A stretch of DNA of 64,000 nt. Origin: Xenorhabdus vietnamensis (GTDB lineage Bacteria; Pseudomonadota; Gammaproteobacteria; Enterobacterales; Enterobacteriaceae). The DNA lies in the NCBI RefSeq assembly GCF_002127535.1, contig NZ_MUBJ01000001.1, forward strand, positions 1-64,000. The letters are read 5' to 3'. Below the pieces are notes generated by a model, which did not search any database, was not told the DNA's origin, and saw only the letters and a list, made by a program, of their open reading frames with translations. Of this stretch, positions 45,974-54,902 are shown piece after piece; the first letter of the stretch is position 1; the number at the start of each line of letters is the position of its first letter. Both the position numbers and the translations under genes were made by a program.

Positions 45974-46391
45974 TCTTCCTGCTGCATTTCAAATAGAACA
46001 GGTCAGCCATGCGTTTCCGTGGAGTGAAAAAACCTTCTACTCCAATCAGGGTGAACGTTATATCAACTATAAGATAACGCAGAATGATCAGATTATCGGT
46101 TTTGCGATAACGCAATATGTCATGGATGAAGCCACGCTATTTAATATTGCTATTCATCCTGAACACCAATCGCGTGGACACGGCAGGGCATTGCTGACAC
46201 ATCTCATCGAGATATTGCCTGAAAAACAGATAAATACGTTGTGGCTTGAGGTACGGCACTCTAATCAAGCTGCCATTCGTTTATATGAAGATATGGGCTT
46301 CAATGAAGTTTCTATCCGCAAGAATTATTATCCGACAGCAGAGGGAAAGGAAGATGCCATTATTATGGCATTGCCATTGTTTAGCGGGTGA
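45942..46391 (+). CDS. rimI: Ribosomal protein S18-alanine N-acetyltransferase
   Basis: A 149-residue GNAT enzyme that acetylates the N-terminal Ala of ribosomal protein S18. The start was taken at the internal ATG at 45942 (MKNISLLAPVDLPAAFQIE), which gives the normal length; the frame is open further upstream inside holD. The acetyl-CoA motif is IHPEHQSRGHGRALLTHLI, followed by LEVRHSNQAAIRLYEDMGF. In E. coli yjjG and prfC follow; here yjjG is absent and a prfC fragment is found 236 bp downstream. Confidence 0.92.
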   Translation: MKNISLLAPVDLPAAFQIEQVSHAFPWSEKTFYSNQGERYINYKITQNDQIIGFAITQYVMDEATLFNIAIHPEHQSRGHGRALLTHLIEILPEKQINTLWLEVRHSNQAAIRLYEDMGFNEVSIRKNYYPTAEGKEDAIIMALPLFSG

Positions 46392-46543
46392 AGGCTGTTT
46401 ATGAAAATTTTTGCGGAGTAGTACGCAACATTATCAAATTCCAACTGAATTCATTGGTGGTGGGTTTATGCACTATCTTGAATATCATTGGTTGTTTATA
46501 AGTCCAAGTTCAGCGAAAATAACCGCTAATCACGATTAACATG

Positions 46544-46600
46544 ACGGATTGATACCATTCAGAAGCTCCAACAAGGAGCTTCTGAATGGTATCAATCCGT
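46544..46600. repeat. Perfect 26-bp inverted repeat (hairpin)
   Basis: The arm 46544-46569 (ACGGATTGATACCATTCAGA...) is exactly complementary to 46575-46600, with a 5-nt loop AACAA. It would form a 26-bp uninterrupted hairpin without a T-run. It lies between rimI and the displaced prfC start, where yjjG stands in E. coli. It could be a very stable terminator-like element, a palindromic repeat or a deletion scar. Confidence 0.85.
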
Positions 46601-46627
46601 GCACAGACTAGAAGATTCCAATTAATA

Positions 46628-46702
46628 ATGTCAAATTTCCCATTTCTGCAAGAAGTTGCGAAACGGCGCACTTTTGCAATAATTTCTCACCCCAATCATT
46701 GA
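46628..46702 (+). pseudogene. prfC: Displaced native 5' end of prfC
   Basis: [22 protein letters not shown] matches the normal enterobacterial RF3 N-terminus, then reads Asn-His-stop instead of DAGKTT. The break coincides with the 20-bp repeat (46673-46692) shared with the intact prfC at 49783. This is the original chromosomal start cut off by an insertion 3.2 kb long. Confidence 0.9.
46673..46692 (+). repeat. attL: 20-bp core shared with prfC
   Basis: TTTGCAATAATTTCTCACCC is identical to 49828-49847 in direct orientation, 3155 bp apart. SXT/R391-family ICEs integrate at this part of prfC. The bases upstream of the core differ between the copies, while the encoded EVAKRR is kept. Confidence 0.88.
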
Positions 46703-46840
46703 TCTGGTTTTATCTATTTTTAACTATTTGCATCTGTATTTAATTACCTTCGTAGACTCCTCTTAAATTCAAGTGAAATAGCTATTATTGTTTCATTTTT
46801 GCTCTAATAACTTTCAAGTTAATCTAACTCATTTCGAGTG

Positions 46841-46914
46841 TTGTACATAATTTCATGTACAGACTTTTGTACATAATGCTATAACAAGTCATTAGCACAT
46901 GAAATTATGTACAA
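46841..46914. promoter_or_regulatory. TGTACA-box cluster with 17-bp inverted repeat
   Basis: TTGTACATAATTTCATG (46841-46857) and CATGAAATTATGTACAA (46898-46914) are perfect inverted repeats. The region contains four TGTACA boxes (46842, 46856, 46868, 46908), just upstream of the integrase stub. Two more TGTACA boxes occur at the other end of the element (49747 and 49759). These may be arm-type integrase or directionality-factor sites, or operators of a repressor. Confidence 0.6.
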
Positions 46915-46922
46915 GGTGGGTT

Positions 46923-46990
46923 ATGGCGCTGTCAGATACGTGGCTTAGATCGATTGTTGGGAAGGAACAAGATAAGCAAATAGATCCATT
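46923..46990 (+). pseudogene. Integrase 5' stub of the prfC element
   Basis: ATG at 46923 encodes MALSDTWLRSIVGKEQDKQ, which resembles the first residues of arm-binding (DUF4102) tyrosine integrases (MALxDTWLRS...GK). About 22 residues in, the frame runs into unrelated sequence and stops after ...LILEL. The position next to attL is where the integrase gene of an SXT-like element belongs, so the gene has been deleted and the element is probably trapped. Confidence 0.55.
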
Positions 46991-47506
46991 TTTGATATTA
47001 GAACTATAAATTTATTAGGGGATTTTTCTAATATTATCCCGATAACATCTGGATTTCAGTATGCTGCAAAAGGAAAAGGGTATATACAAATCGATAATAG
47101 AATTGATTTTATATCTAGCATCATTAACCAAGATGTACTGAAATCGATTGTAAATAATTCTGACAGAATCATACTAAAAGGCAAAACAGTTTATTATGTA
47201 GAAATTTATTCTCTTCTTGATTTCTTTTTCAATAAAAAAAAGGCAAATCAAATTGGGAATATGAATAACTTAACGTATGATGATTTCTTATATGGAGAGG
47301 GGGGGGCATTTTTTGTTACCTCATCCAGAAAGGATGCCAATCCAACATTATCATTATTATATTTAAGATACATTACATCTGATAAAAAAGTAAATTTTGT
47401 TGATATAGGCTCACCTAGTCACATAATGGTTGATTTTAACTCTGATAATAAAACGCTTGTCATTAATTCACCAAGAGAAGATTTAATAATAAGCATTTCC
47501 ATTTGA
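46976..47506 (+). pseudogene. Orphan ORF lacking a start, fused to the integrase stub
   Basis: A reading frame is open from 46976 to the stop at 47506 (~176 residues) but contains no ATG until 47261. The upstream half (FDIRTINLLGDFSNIIPITSGF...YIQIDNRIDF) looks like genuine protein, so the original start was probably lost at the junction with the integrase remnant near 46985. I recognise no family. An 81-residue product from the internal ATG at 47261 (MNNLTYDDFLYGEGGAFFV...) is possible. Confidence 0.4.
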
Positions 47507-47606
47507 TTTAAATTTAAGCCAGATGATTCTGGCTTAAATTTGTTTTTTATTCTTTCCCATGAAAGGATAAGACCATCGACTAAAATTGGTGGTTATTTAT
47601 TTTTTA

Positions 47607-49460
47607 TTATCTATTTTTATTTATAGACTTGAATATATAATTCCCCACAATGCTAGAGCCAATTTTTGATAAATGAGTTTTATCTGTATAGATAGGCATG
47701 TCATTATAGACAACTAAGCATTTGCCACTATCGCACAATGCACCATCTGGATCTATATAGTAAACATTTTTCATACCTTCTGAAAATTCTTTGAGTTTTA
47801 TATTGTAAATTCTATTTCTTTGCATCTGATATGAATCACAATCATTTAGTTTAAAGAGTTTATTTATAGGTAGACTGGATTTTGCTAAACATTCAAACAT
47901 GACTCTATTACTTCCTTGTGTATCTCCAATAATAAAATATTGATGATTACTATTACTGGTTTCATTAATGAACGACCTTAATTCATCTATCATTATGTTT
48001 TCATAGTCATTGTTGTTTATTTTTTCATTAGCATCTCTTTTTATAGTGGAATTATTTATTCCTGGCCATAATTTTGAAATAATAATTGGTTTTTCTGGAT
48101 GGCTATTAATAAAGTCAATTTCTTTTTTATATCTAATTTTACACATTTCTTTATTGAAGCTGGAATAATAATTTTTTGTTGAATTACAGCCATCTAAAGC
48201 TAGACTTGCAACTTTAATTTTTTCATCTTTGATGAAGCTAAAATAGTGTCTAGCATGGCTATCACCTATCAATATATAATCAAAATCACTCTCAGTAGAA
48301 TTCATATATTGAATAGTATCACTATTCCTAATCCCTAAATGCCCCTCAAATTTACTTCTATAATCACTCATTTTTAGTTGAAAATCTTCTCTTACCCTGT
48401 ATTTGGCACCGTCTATCATTACAAGATATAAAGATAAAATTGCTATTACATAAGCAACAAATAATTTGAAATTTAAACTCCTTTTTTTCTCTATTGTCTC
48501 ATATATCAAGATGCTTATAGATATCACAATTAATAGATATACATATACATTAATTGTGATATTTAATTTATTAGAAAAAACCAATATAGGCCAGTGAACC
48601 AAATAAATTGAATATGACCACAATCCCAGTCTTTGGAATATTGCATTAGACAGTAGTGTTTTCTCACTATTAGCTAATATACATAAATAAGCGCCAAACA
48701 CAGGAAGTAAGGCATTGTAGCTAGGCCATAAATTATTATTTGAGAAAATAATGAAAGACAGGATGATGAGAGATATCCCTAAAATTTCCACTATTCTTTT
48801 TTTATTACTTTCAAAATTCACTGGGAACAAGAAAGCAAGACCACCAAAGAGAATCTCCCACGCCCTTGTGTAGAGCATGAAGTAAGAGATTGCTAAATCT
48901 TTAGAAGAAATGTATATACATAGCAATAAACTCAATATTGTAAGAACTAAGATTATTTTTTTTATATTATTTATTGATAAAAACTTAGATAGAGCTACTA
49001 AAACTATTGGATATATAATATAAAATTGCCATTCAACAGAAAGCGACCATGTGTGTAAAAATAACTTACTAAACGAATCCAAATCAAAATATCCAGACTC
49101 ATTTGCATATATAATATTAGATATGAAGAGCAAACTTGATAGGCCATGCTTCCCCACCAGTTGATATGTTAATGGTTCAAAAAACAGATATCCCAAAAAT
49201 AATACAGTGACAATTACTGCTATTAATGCGGGAACTACTCTTCTAGCTCTAGCTTGAAAAAATTTTAAGGTAGAAAAATTATTTCCCTCCAATCCCTTAA
49301 ATATGATCGATGTCATTAAGTATCCAGAAATGACGAAAAAAATATCAACGCCAGCAAATCCTCCAGGGAGATAATTGCTATTAAAATGAAACAATATAAC
49401 AGACATAACAGCTAGGGCTCTTAGCCCATTGATATCTTTTCTAAATATACGTTTTTGCAT
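47607..49460 (-). CDS. OafA/YrhL-type membrane acyltransferase with SGNH domain
   Basis: A 617-residue protein. Residues ~1-340 form an acyltransferase-3 membrane domain of about ten helices, beginning RKDINGLRALAVMSVILFHF with the conserved Arg and His, then PGGFAGVDIFFVISGYL. Residues ~380-617 form an SGNH-type hydrolase-like domain (DYILIGDSHARHYF, and late Asp/His in YTDKTHLSKIG). Such proteins O-acetylate lipopolysaccharide O-antigen or other surface glycans. It is the only intact cargo of the prfC element. Codon use is strikingly AT-rich compared with prfC, suggesting foreign origin. Confidence 0.85.
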   Translation of the reverse strand: MQKRIFRKDINGLRALAVMSVILFHFNSNYLPGGFAGVDIFFVISGYLMTSIIFKGLEGNNFSTLKFFQARARRVVPALIAVIVTVLFLGYLFFEPLTYQLVGKHGLSSLLFISNIIYANESGYFDLDSFSKLFLHTWSLSVEWQFYIIYPIVLVALSKFLSINNIKKIILVLTILSLLLCIYISSKDLAISYFMLYTRAWEILFGGLAFLFPVNFESNKKRIVEILGISLIILSFIIFSNNNLWPSYNALLPVFGAYLCILANSEKTLLSNAIFQRLGLWSYSIYLVHWPILVFSNKLNITINVYVYLLIVISISILIYETIEKKRSLNFKLFVAYVIAILSLYLVMIDGAKYRVREDFQLKMSDYRSKFEGHLGIRNSDTIQYMNSTESDFDYILIGDSHARHYFSFIKDEKIKVASLALDGCNSTKNYYSSFNKEMCKIRYKKEIDFINSHPEKPIIISKLWPGINNSTIKRDANEKINNNDYENIMIDELRSFINETSNSNHQYFIIGDTQGSNRVMFECLAKSSLPINKLFKLNDCDSYQMQRNRIYNIKLKEFSEGMKNVYYIDPDGALCDSGKCLVVYNDMPIYTDKTHLSKIGSSIVGNYIFKSINKNR

Positions 49461-49746
49461 AATTTTGTTTGTTTTCTCTTGTTAAAATCAATCGATTCTA
49501 TCATTGAAAAAAATACAAATCATCCCTCCAGTCAGCAAGCTATTGGTATTGTGGATTAGCAGTTTGCTTCCCCTTGCCCTATAATTTCCAGCTTTTCCCT
49601 CACCATTTTGTGCCGGATATTCTATTGATGTGGTTGGTGGGTGGGGCGGTAGCAACTCCGCTCCGTTTCGATGACTTTTCATTTTTTCCTTGCTTCCAAT
49701 TTGCAAAGATGCACTATCAGTGTAAAATTTTTGCAAATTTATTTTC

Positions 49747-49764
49747 TGTACATTTTTTTGTACA
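49747..49764. promoter_or_regulatory. TGTACA pair in the element-supplied prfC promoter region
   Basis: TGTACA at 49747-49752 and again at 49759-49764, separated by six bases (TTTTTT), form a palindromic pair 18 bp before the new prfC start. They match the boxes at 46842-46913 at the opposite end of the element. Confidence 0.55.
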
Positions 49765-49782
49765 CAATTGGAAAAATTAACA

Positions 49783-51372
49783 ATGCAACAGTCAATTTTT
49801 GCCAGTGAAGTAGCCAAGCGAAGAACATTTGCAATAATTTCTCACCCTGATGCGGGTAAAACAACGATTACTGAAAAAGTATTGCTGTTCGGACAGGCTA
49901 TCCAGAAAGCGGGTACGGTAAAAGGCCGGGGTTCTAACCAGCACGCCAAATCAGACTGGATGGAAATGGAAAAACAGCGTGGTATCTCCATTACTACTTC
50001 CGTAATGCAGTTTCCTTATGGTGATTGCCTGGTTAACTTACTGGATACTCCTGGGCATGAAGATTTCTCTGAAGATACCTACCGTACTTTGACGGCTGTT
50101 GACTGTTGTTTGATGGTCATTGATGCTGCCAAAGGGGTTGAAGATCGTACCCGTAAATTGATGGAAGTTACCCGTCTGCGTGATACGCCGATCCTGACAT
50201 TCATGAACAAGCTCGATCGTGATATTCGTGATCCGATGGAGGTGATGGATGAAGTGGAAAATGAACTGAAAATTGCCTGTAGCCCGATTACATGGCCAAT
50301 CGGCTGTGGCAAATCTTTCAAAGGTGTCTATCATCTCTATTTTGATGAAATTTACCTGTATCAGTCTGGTCAAGGGCATACTATTCAGGAAGTTCGTGCT
50401 ATTAAGGGGTTGGATAATCCTGAACTAGATGCAGCAGTGGGTGAAGAACTGGCGAATCAATTGCGTGAAGAACTGGAACTCGTCAAAGGTGCATCTCATG
50501 AATTTGATCAGGAAGCTTTTTTACAGGGCAAGCTGACGCCGGTCTTTTTCGGTACTGCATTGGGTAACTTTGGTGTTGATCATATGCTGGATGGCCTTGT
50601 TAAATGGGCTCCAACGCCAATGCCTCGTCAGGCCGACGCGCGTGAAGTGACTTCCAGTGAAGAAAAATTCACCGGTTTTGTTTTCAAAATTCAGGCCAAT
50701 ATGGATCCGAAACACCGTGACCGTGTAGCATTTTTACGGGTTGTTTCCGGTAAATATGAAAAGGGCATGAAGTTGCGCCAAGTCCGCATTAAGAAAGATG
50801 TCGTTATTTCTGACGCACTGACCTTTATGGCGGGAGATCGTTCCCATGTTGAGCACGCTTACCCAGGGGACATTATCGGTCTGCATAATCATGGCACCAT
50901 TCAGATTGGGGATACGTTTACCCAAGGTGAAGAGTTGAAGTTTACCGGTATTCCTAACTTTGCACCTGAATTATTCCGTCGTATTCGTCTGCGTGATCCG
51001 TTGAAACAGAAGCAATTGCTGAAAGGTCTGGTGCAATTGTCAGAAGAAGGTGCTGTACAGGTATTCCGCCCTCTTTCCAATAACGATCTGATCGTAGGGG
51101 CAGTAGGTGTGCTTCAGTTTGATGTTGTTGTTGCTCGTTTGAAGAGTGAATACAACGTTGAAGCGTTGTATGAGCCAGTTAACGTTTCCACGGCTCGCTG
51201 GGTAGAGTGCAGCGATGCGAAGAAACTGGAAGAGTTCAAGCGTAAAAATGAGCAAAACTTGGCTCTTGATGGTGGTGATAACTTAACTTACATTGCACCA
51301 ACAATGGTCAATTTAAACTTGACCAGTGAACGTTATCCTGATGTTGCTTTCCGTAAGACACGGGAACACTGA
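49783..51372 (+). CDS. prfC: Peptide chain release factor 3 (RF3)
   Basis: A 529-residue GTPase, the same length as E. coli RF3. G-domain motifs: [21 protein letters not shown] and NKLDRD. It recycles RF1/RF2 from terminating ribosomes. The start ATG at 49783 is supplied by the inserted element: [16 protein letters not shown] replaces the native [16 protein letters not shown] found at 46628. The region upstream of the 20-bp core, including promoter and first ~15 codons, is therefore element-derived. This is the known way SXT/R391 elements keep prfC functional. Confidence 0.97.
   Translation: MQQSIFASEVAKRRTFAIISHPDAGKTTITEKVLLFGQAIQKAGTVKGRGSNQHAKSDWMEMEKQRGISITTSVMQFPYGDCLVNLLDTPGHEDFSEDTYRTLTAVDCCLMVIDAAKGVEDRTRKLMEVTRLRDTPILTFMNKLDRDIRDPMEVMDEVENELKIACSPITWPIGCGKSFKGVYHLYFDEIYLYQSGQGHTIQEVRAIKGLDNPELDAAVGEELANQLREELELVKGASHEFDQEAFLQGKLTPVFFGTALGNFGVDHMLDGLVKWAPTPMPRQADAREVTSSEEKFTGFVFKIQANMDPKHRDRVAFLRVVSGKYEKGMKLRQVRIKKDVVISDALTFMAGDRSHVEHAYPGDIIGLHNHGTIQIGDTFTQGEELKFTGIPNFAPELFRRIRLRDPLKQKQLLKGLVQLSEEGAVQVFRPLSNNDLIVGAVGVLQFDVVVARLKSEYNVEALYEPVNVSTARWVECSDAKKLEEFKRKNEQNLALDGGDNLTYIAPTMVNLNLTSERYPDVAFRKTREH
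49828..49847 (+). repeat. attR: 20-bp core within prfC
   Basis: TTTGCAATAATTTCTCACCC, identical to attL at 46673-46692, encoding part of TFAIISHP. It marks the right end of the 3.2-kb inserted element. Confidence 0.88.
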
Positions 51373-51415
51373 TATTCTTTTCAGAGCCAATAATCCTGTT
51401 GGCTCAGCTCGCTGA

Positions 51416-51450
51416 CAAACCCCGTTATTATTTTAAACAGGGTTTGTTTT
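51416..51450 (+). terminator. prfC terminator
   Basis: CAAACCC...GGGTTTG stem (51416-51422 with 51440-51446) with an AT-rich loop and a following T-run, 43 bp after the prfC stop. The remaining gap to 51800 is AT-rich, with no gene seen. Confidence 0.75.
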
Positions 51451-51800
51451 TCAGCATGAAAAATGTTGTGATCATTTTCCCCCGATTAGGCCAATTTGTT
51501 TGATTGCCTACCAAACTCTCCATTTTTATCCCCGTTGCCTTGAATACTACTCAACTAAAACAACACCTTGTCAGTAAGACAGATCAATGATTTTATTTAT
51601 TTTTTGTATTTTTGTTATTTAATTCTGGTTTTTTGTGAATTTTAAGAATAAAACTTTTGTTTAATGAGTGTTTATGTTCCTTTCTGTAATATCAAGTCGG
51701 TATCAGCTGTTTAGTTGATAGGCCAATATGCTGTGATTGTACTAAACAATGTACTGTTTATTGAAAGTTTTAGCTCATATTAAATAAGGTGGTAGTTAGG

Positions 51801-52256
51801 ATGAATAAATCTCAATTTGCACATTCACTAGTAGCTGTCGTTTTAGGTTCAGTACTGGTAAGTGGTAGTGCTTTTGCAAATAATATCTTTTCAGGCAAAA
51901 CACAATCATCGCAAGGAGCGGAGCAGAAAGCAGCGCAAGGAGCGGGGCAGAAAGCAGCGCAAGGAACGGAGCAGAAAGTTGATTGGTTGCTAAAAAAATC
52001 AGAAAAAAAAGTTACTAAACCTTCGCAGAATGCAGGTAGCTCGATCAAAGACATTAAGATTACTACCGAAGTAAAAGGAAAATTGCAATTACAAAAGAAT
52101 ATAAACACTGATGATATTTTAGTGAAAACAGAAAAAGGCATTGTCTATATTGCAGGCTTTGTTAAAAATAGTTCTCAGAAAATGAAAATAGTTGCTCTGG
52201 CTAAGAGTGTGAAAGGCGTTAAGTCTGTGCGGCACGCTCTAGTTATTAAAAAATAA
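51801..52256 (+). CDS. osmY: OsmY-like periplasmic protein with a single BON domain
   Basis: A 151-residue protein. The signal peptide MNKSQFAHSLVAVVLGSVLVSGSAFA is followed by a low-complexity linker with near-identical units (QGAEQKAA, QGAGQKAA, QGTEQKV), then one BON domain (IKITTEVKGKLQLQKNINTDDILVKTEKGIVYIAGFV...VKSVRHALVI). E. coli OsmY has two BON domains in ~200 residues, so one has been lost here and a repeat linker stands in its place. The position between prfC and yjjU matches E. coli osmY. The start was chosen at 51801 with AAGGTGG upstream. Confidence 0.8.
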   Translation: MNKSQFAHSLVAVVLGSVLVSGSAFANNIFSGKTQSSQGAEQKAAQGAGQKAAQGTEQKVDWLLKKSEKKVTKPSQNAGSSIKDIKITTEVKGKLQLQKNINTDDILVKTEKGIVYIAGFVKNSSQKMKIVALAKSVKGVKSVRHALVIKK

Positions 52257-52268
52257 CTGGCGTCATTG

Positions 52269-52296
52269 AAAGAGTGGCTTGCTAGCCACTCTTTTA
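52269..52296 (+). terminator. osmY terminator
   Basis: AAAGAGTGGC (52269-52278) and GCCACTCTTT (52285-52294), a perfect 10-bp stem with T-run. A degenerate palindromic-repeat half (GTAACTTGAAATTTATTGAG) lies at ~52455 in the otherwise empty 52297-52605 gap. Confidence 0.9.
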
Positions 52297-52605
52297 CCTC
52301 TTTCTCCCCCAATAAAATCTAGTTTAATTATTTGATTATCTAATAGGCACTACTATTCTTAGGGTGTTTGAACCGCAGTTATATTCGAATAATTTGTTGC
52401 TATGTTGATAATCATACTCTTCATCTCAGGGCTTTTCCCTTCTTCCATCGCTCTGTAACTTGAAATTTATTGAGTTCATCAGCATTCTATTTTTTTATTA
52501 TGTAAGGGAAGTTTTACAAATATGTTGTTTGAATAGGAATATACTGATAGATATTCAGCGTGTGGGTTAGCCTTGATGCTGCCATTCACTTTTAGAGGGG
52601 GAAGT

Positions 52606-53733
52606 GTGGGTAAACATATTCCAATAACGTTGGGTAATATAGAACCCTTAGCTTATAAGTCACAGATAAAGCCAGGGAAAATTGCACTTGTTTGTGAAGG
52701 TGGAGGGCAAAGGGGGATTTTTACCGCAGGTGTTTTGGATGAATTCCTCCGTCTTGGTTTTAACCCGTTTGAATTGTTTCTTGGAACATCGGCGGGAGCC
52801 CAGAATCTTTCTGCCTATATTTGTGGTCAGCGCGGTTATGCACGTAAAATTATCAGCCGCTATACAACAAATTCAGCCTTCTTTAATCCATTGCGTTTTG
52901 TTCGTGGGGGGCATCTGATCGATCTGGATTGGTATATTGATACTATCTCCGAGCAGTTACCACTCAATATTTCTGTTGCAATGAACCAGTTTGATTCTGG
53001 GCGTGAATTCTATATGTGCGCTTGTCGCGCTGATAATTTTGAGCCGGATTACCTGCATCCTGATGACCGGAATTGGATGGATATTGTTAAAGCCTCAAGT
53101 GCCATTCCGGGGTTTTATCGTAATGGTGTTACCCTTAGTGATGTGGTTTATCAAGATGGTGGAATTTGTGATGCTATTCCGGTGCAAGAAGCCTATCGCC
53201 GGGGAGCGGATACTATAGTCGTGATTCGGACTGTCCCTTCACAACTTTATTATACGCCTCAGTGGTTCAAACGTATGGAACGTTGGTTAGAGGTCAGTAG
53301 CTTGCAGAAAATGGTCAAGATGATCAATCTCCATGCACAGAGTTATCGCCGAACACAGAAATTTATCGAAAATCCACCGAATGGTGTACAGATTTTCGAA
53401 ATTTATCCGCCAGCACCACTGGCTGCAATGGCATTGGGGAGCAGACTCAGTGCACTAAATCAGGATTATCATTTGGGACGGCGTTGTGGGCGATATTTTT
53501 TGACGACTATTGGACATACGTTTGTCGGAGGAAAATTTGGACATGCTGAACGTAAGAGTTATGGGGTATCCCGTATGAAATTAAATTCTGATAATGCCAA
53601 TCGTAATTGTTTTCGGAGAAACCATTTCATCAATAGCGTCGATAATTGCCCGATAGTGGAATCCCCTGAGACTGATATGATGGAAAATGAGCAAATGACT
53701 GAGACAATCATGAGGGATAACTTGGACAAGTAG
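52606..53733 (+). CDS. yjjU: Patatin-like phospholipase YjjU
   Basis: A ~375-residue protein. The start was placed at the GTG at 52606 (MGKHIPITLGN), after AGAGGGGGAA and matching the E. coli YjjU N-terminus; an upstream ATG at 52573 is less likely. Patatin features: oxyanion hole EGGGQRGIF, nucleophile Ser in GTSAGAQN (about residue 64), and catalytic Asp in YQDGG. The C-terminal ~60 residues vary. It ends one base before the yjjV start, so the two genes are translationally linked. Confidence 0.9.
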   Translation: MGKHIPITLGNIEPLAYKSQIKPGKIALVCEGGGQRGIFTAGVLDEFLRLGFNPFELFLGTSAGAQNLSAYICGQRGYARKIISRYTTNSAFFNPLRFVRGGHLIDLDWYIDTISEQLPLNISVAMNQFDSGREFYMCACRADNFEPDYLHPDDRNWMDIVKASSAIPGFYRNGVTLSDVVYQDGGICDAIPVQEAYRRGADTIVVIRTVPSQLYYTPQWFKRMERWLEVSSLQKMVKMINLHAQSYRRTQKFIENPPNGVQIFEIYPPAPLAAMALGSRLSALNQDYHLGRRCGRYFLTTIGHTFVGGKFGHAERKSYGVSRMKLNSDNANRNCFRRNHFINSVDNCPIVESPETDMMENEQMTETIMRDNLDK

Positions 53734-54504
53734 ATGTTTATTGATACACATTGCCATTTTGATTTCAGCCCTTTTGCTGGTGATGAAACAGCGAGCTTGA
53801 AACAGGCCAGACAAGCGGGGGTGGAAAAAATTATCGTTCCTACTATAAGTCAAATGAATTTTCAGAGAGTTTCTGCGTTGGCTAAGGATTATTCTCCAAT
53901 CTATGCAGCATTTGGCTTACATCCACTCTATATTGCGGAGCACCAAGATATTCATCTGGATGAATTGGATCAGAAACTACAGGAAAAAGACACCAAATTT
54001 GTTGCGGTAGGCGAAATTGGTCTTGACCTTTATATGCCAGAACCACAGTTTGAAAAGCAGAAAAGGACATTAGAAGCGCAGTTAAAACTTGCTAAACAAC
54101 ATGACTTACCCGTGATACTCCATTCCAGAAAAAGCCATGATCAATTGGCAGCAATCCTAAGAAAGCACAAGTTACTACGAACCGGGGTTATTCACGGTTT
54201 TGCGGGGAGTTTGTCTCAGGCCCAAGTTTTTATTCGTATGGGTTTTTACATTGGTGTAGGAGGAACAATTACTTACGATAGGGCACAAAAGACACGCAGC
54301 ACCATTTCACAATTGCCTCTGTCATCTTTGGTATTAGAAACAGATGCGCCTGATATGCCGTTATCGGGGTTTCAGGGACAACCAAATCGGCCAGAAAGAG
54401 TTGCACAGGTTTTCTCAGTACTGTGTGAATTGCGCCAAGAATCGCCAGAGGAAATTGCCAAGCAAATTTATCAAAATAGTATGGCGTTATTTGCGTTGAG
54501 TTGA
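53734..54504 (+). CDS. yjjV: TatD-family metal-dependent hydrolase YjjV
   Basis: A 256-residue TIM-barrel hydrolase. Metal-binding motifs: FIDTHCHFDF at the N-terminus, VGEIGLDLY, LPVILHSRKSHDQ, VIHGFAGSL and LVLETDAPDMPL. Family members are 3'-5' DNA exonucleases or related hydrolases. It directly abuts yjjU. In E. coli yjjW and yjjI follow; both are absent here. The 54505-54902 gap has no gene: it contains a half-copy of the dispersed palindrome (AACTTGAAAGATGAAGGGTATA, ~54602) and a CRP-like site. Confidence 0.92.
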   Translation: MFIDTHCHFDFSPFAGDETASLKQARQAGVEKIIVPTISQMNFQRVSALAKDYSPIYAAFGLHPLYIAEHQDIHLDELDQKLQEKDTKFVAVGEIGLDLYMPEPQFEKQKRTLEAQLKLAKQHDLPVILHSRKSHDQLAAILRKHKLLRTGVIHGFAGSLSQAQVFIRMGFYIGVGGTITYDRAQKTRSTISQLPLSSLVLETDAPDMPLSGFQGQPNRPERVAQVFSVLCELRQESPEEIAKQIYQNSMALFALS

Positions 54505-54726
54505 TCTACATTTAAAATTTCAGTGCAGCGGCAAAGAAACAAATTTTCAGGAAAATAGCTGGCTATGTGATGAGTGATGAGAACGTAGACAATAAAGCAA
54601 AAACTTGAAAGATGAAGGGTATAGTAAATATTAATAATGCTTAACTGATATTCTCCAATTATTTATTCTTTTTTTTACCTTTTTCCCCGTAAGATTATCT
54701 AATCCCTCCGAAACTAGGTGGTTTTA

Positions 54727-54742
54727 TGTGATCTATATCTCA
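54727..54742 (+). promoter_or_regulatory. CRP-like site upstream of the nucleoside transporter
   Basis: TGTGATCTATATCTCA differs from TGTGA-N6-TCACA at one half-site base. It lies ~160 bp before the transporter start, consistent with the CRP control usual for nucleoside uptake genes. Confidence 0.5.
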
Positions 54743-54902
54743 TTTTTGGTTTTTATATTACTTTTTGCTGTATCAATTTGTGATGTTAGTTGCTTGTTCC
54801 TTTTTAGTACTAGGTATAATCGGCGCACACACAATGTCAGTAGGACTTTTCAAAATAACTGACATATTTTTATTATTTATTCAGTGAACAGGGATTCTTC
54901 CA

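Noticed and set aside
46544..46600. Calling the 26-bp hairpin a rimI terminator
   Set aside because: It lacks a T-run, lies 150 bp past rimI and is far longer than terminator stems, so it is reported as an inverted repeat instead.
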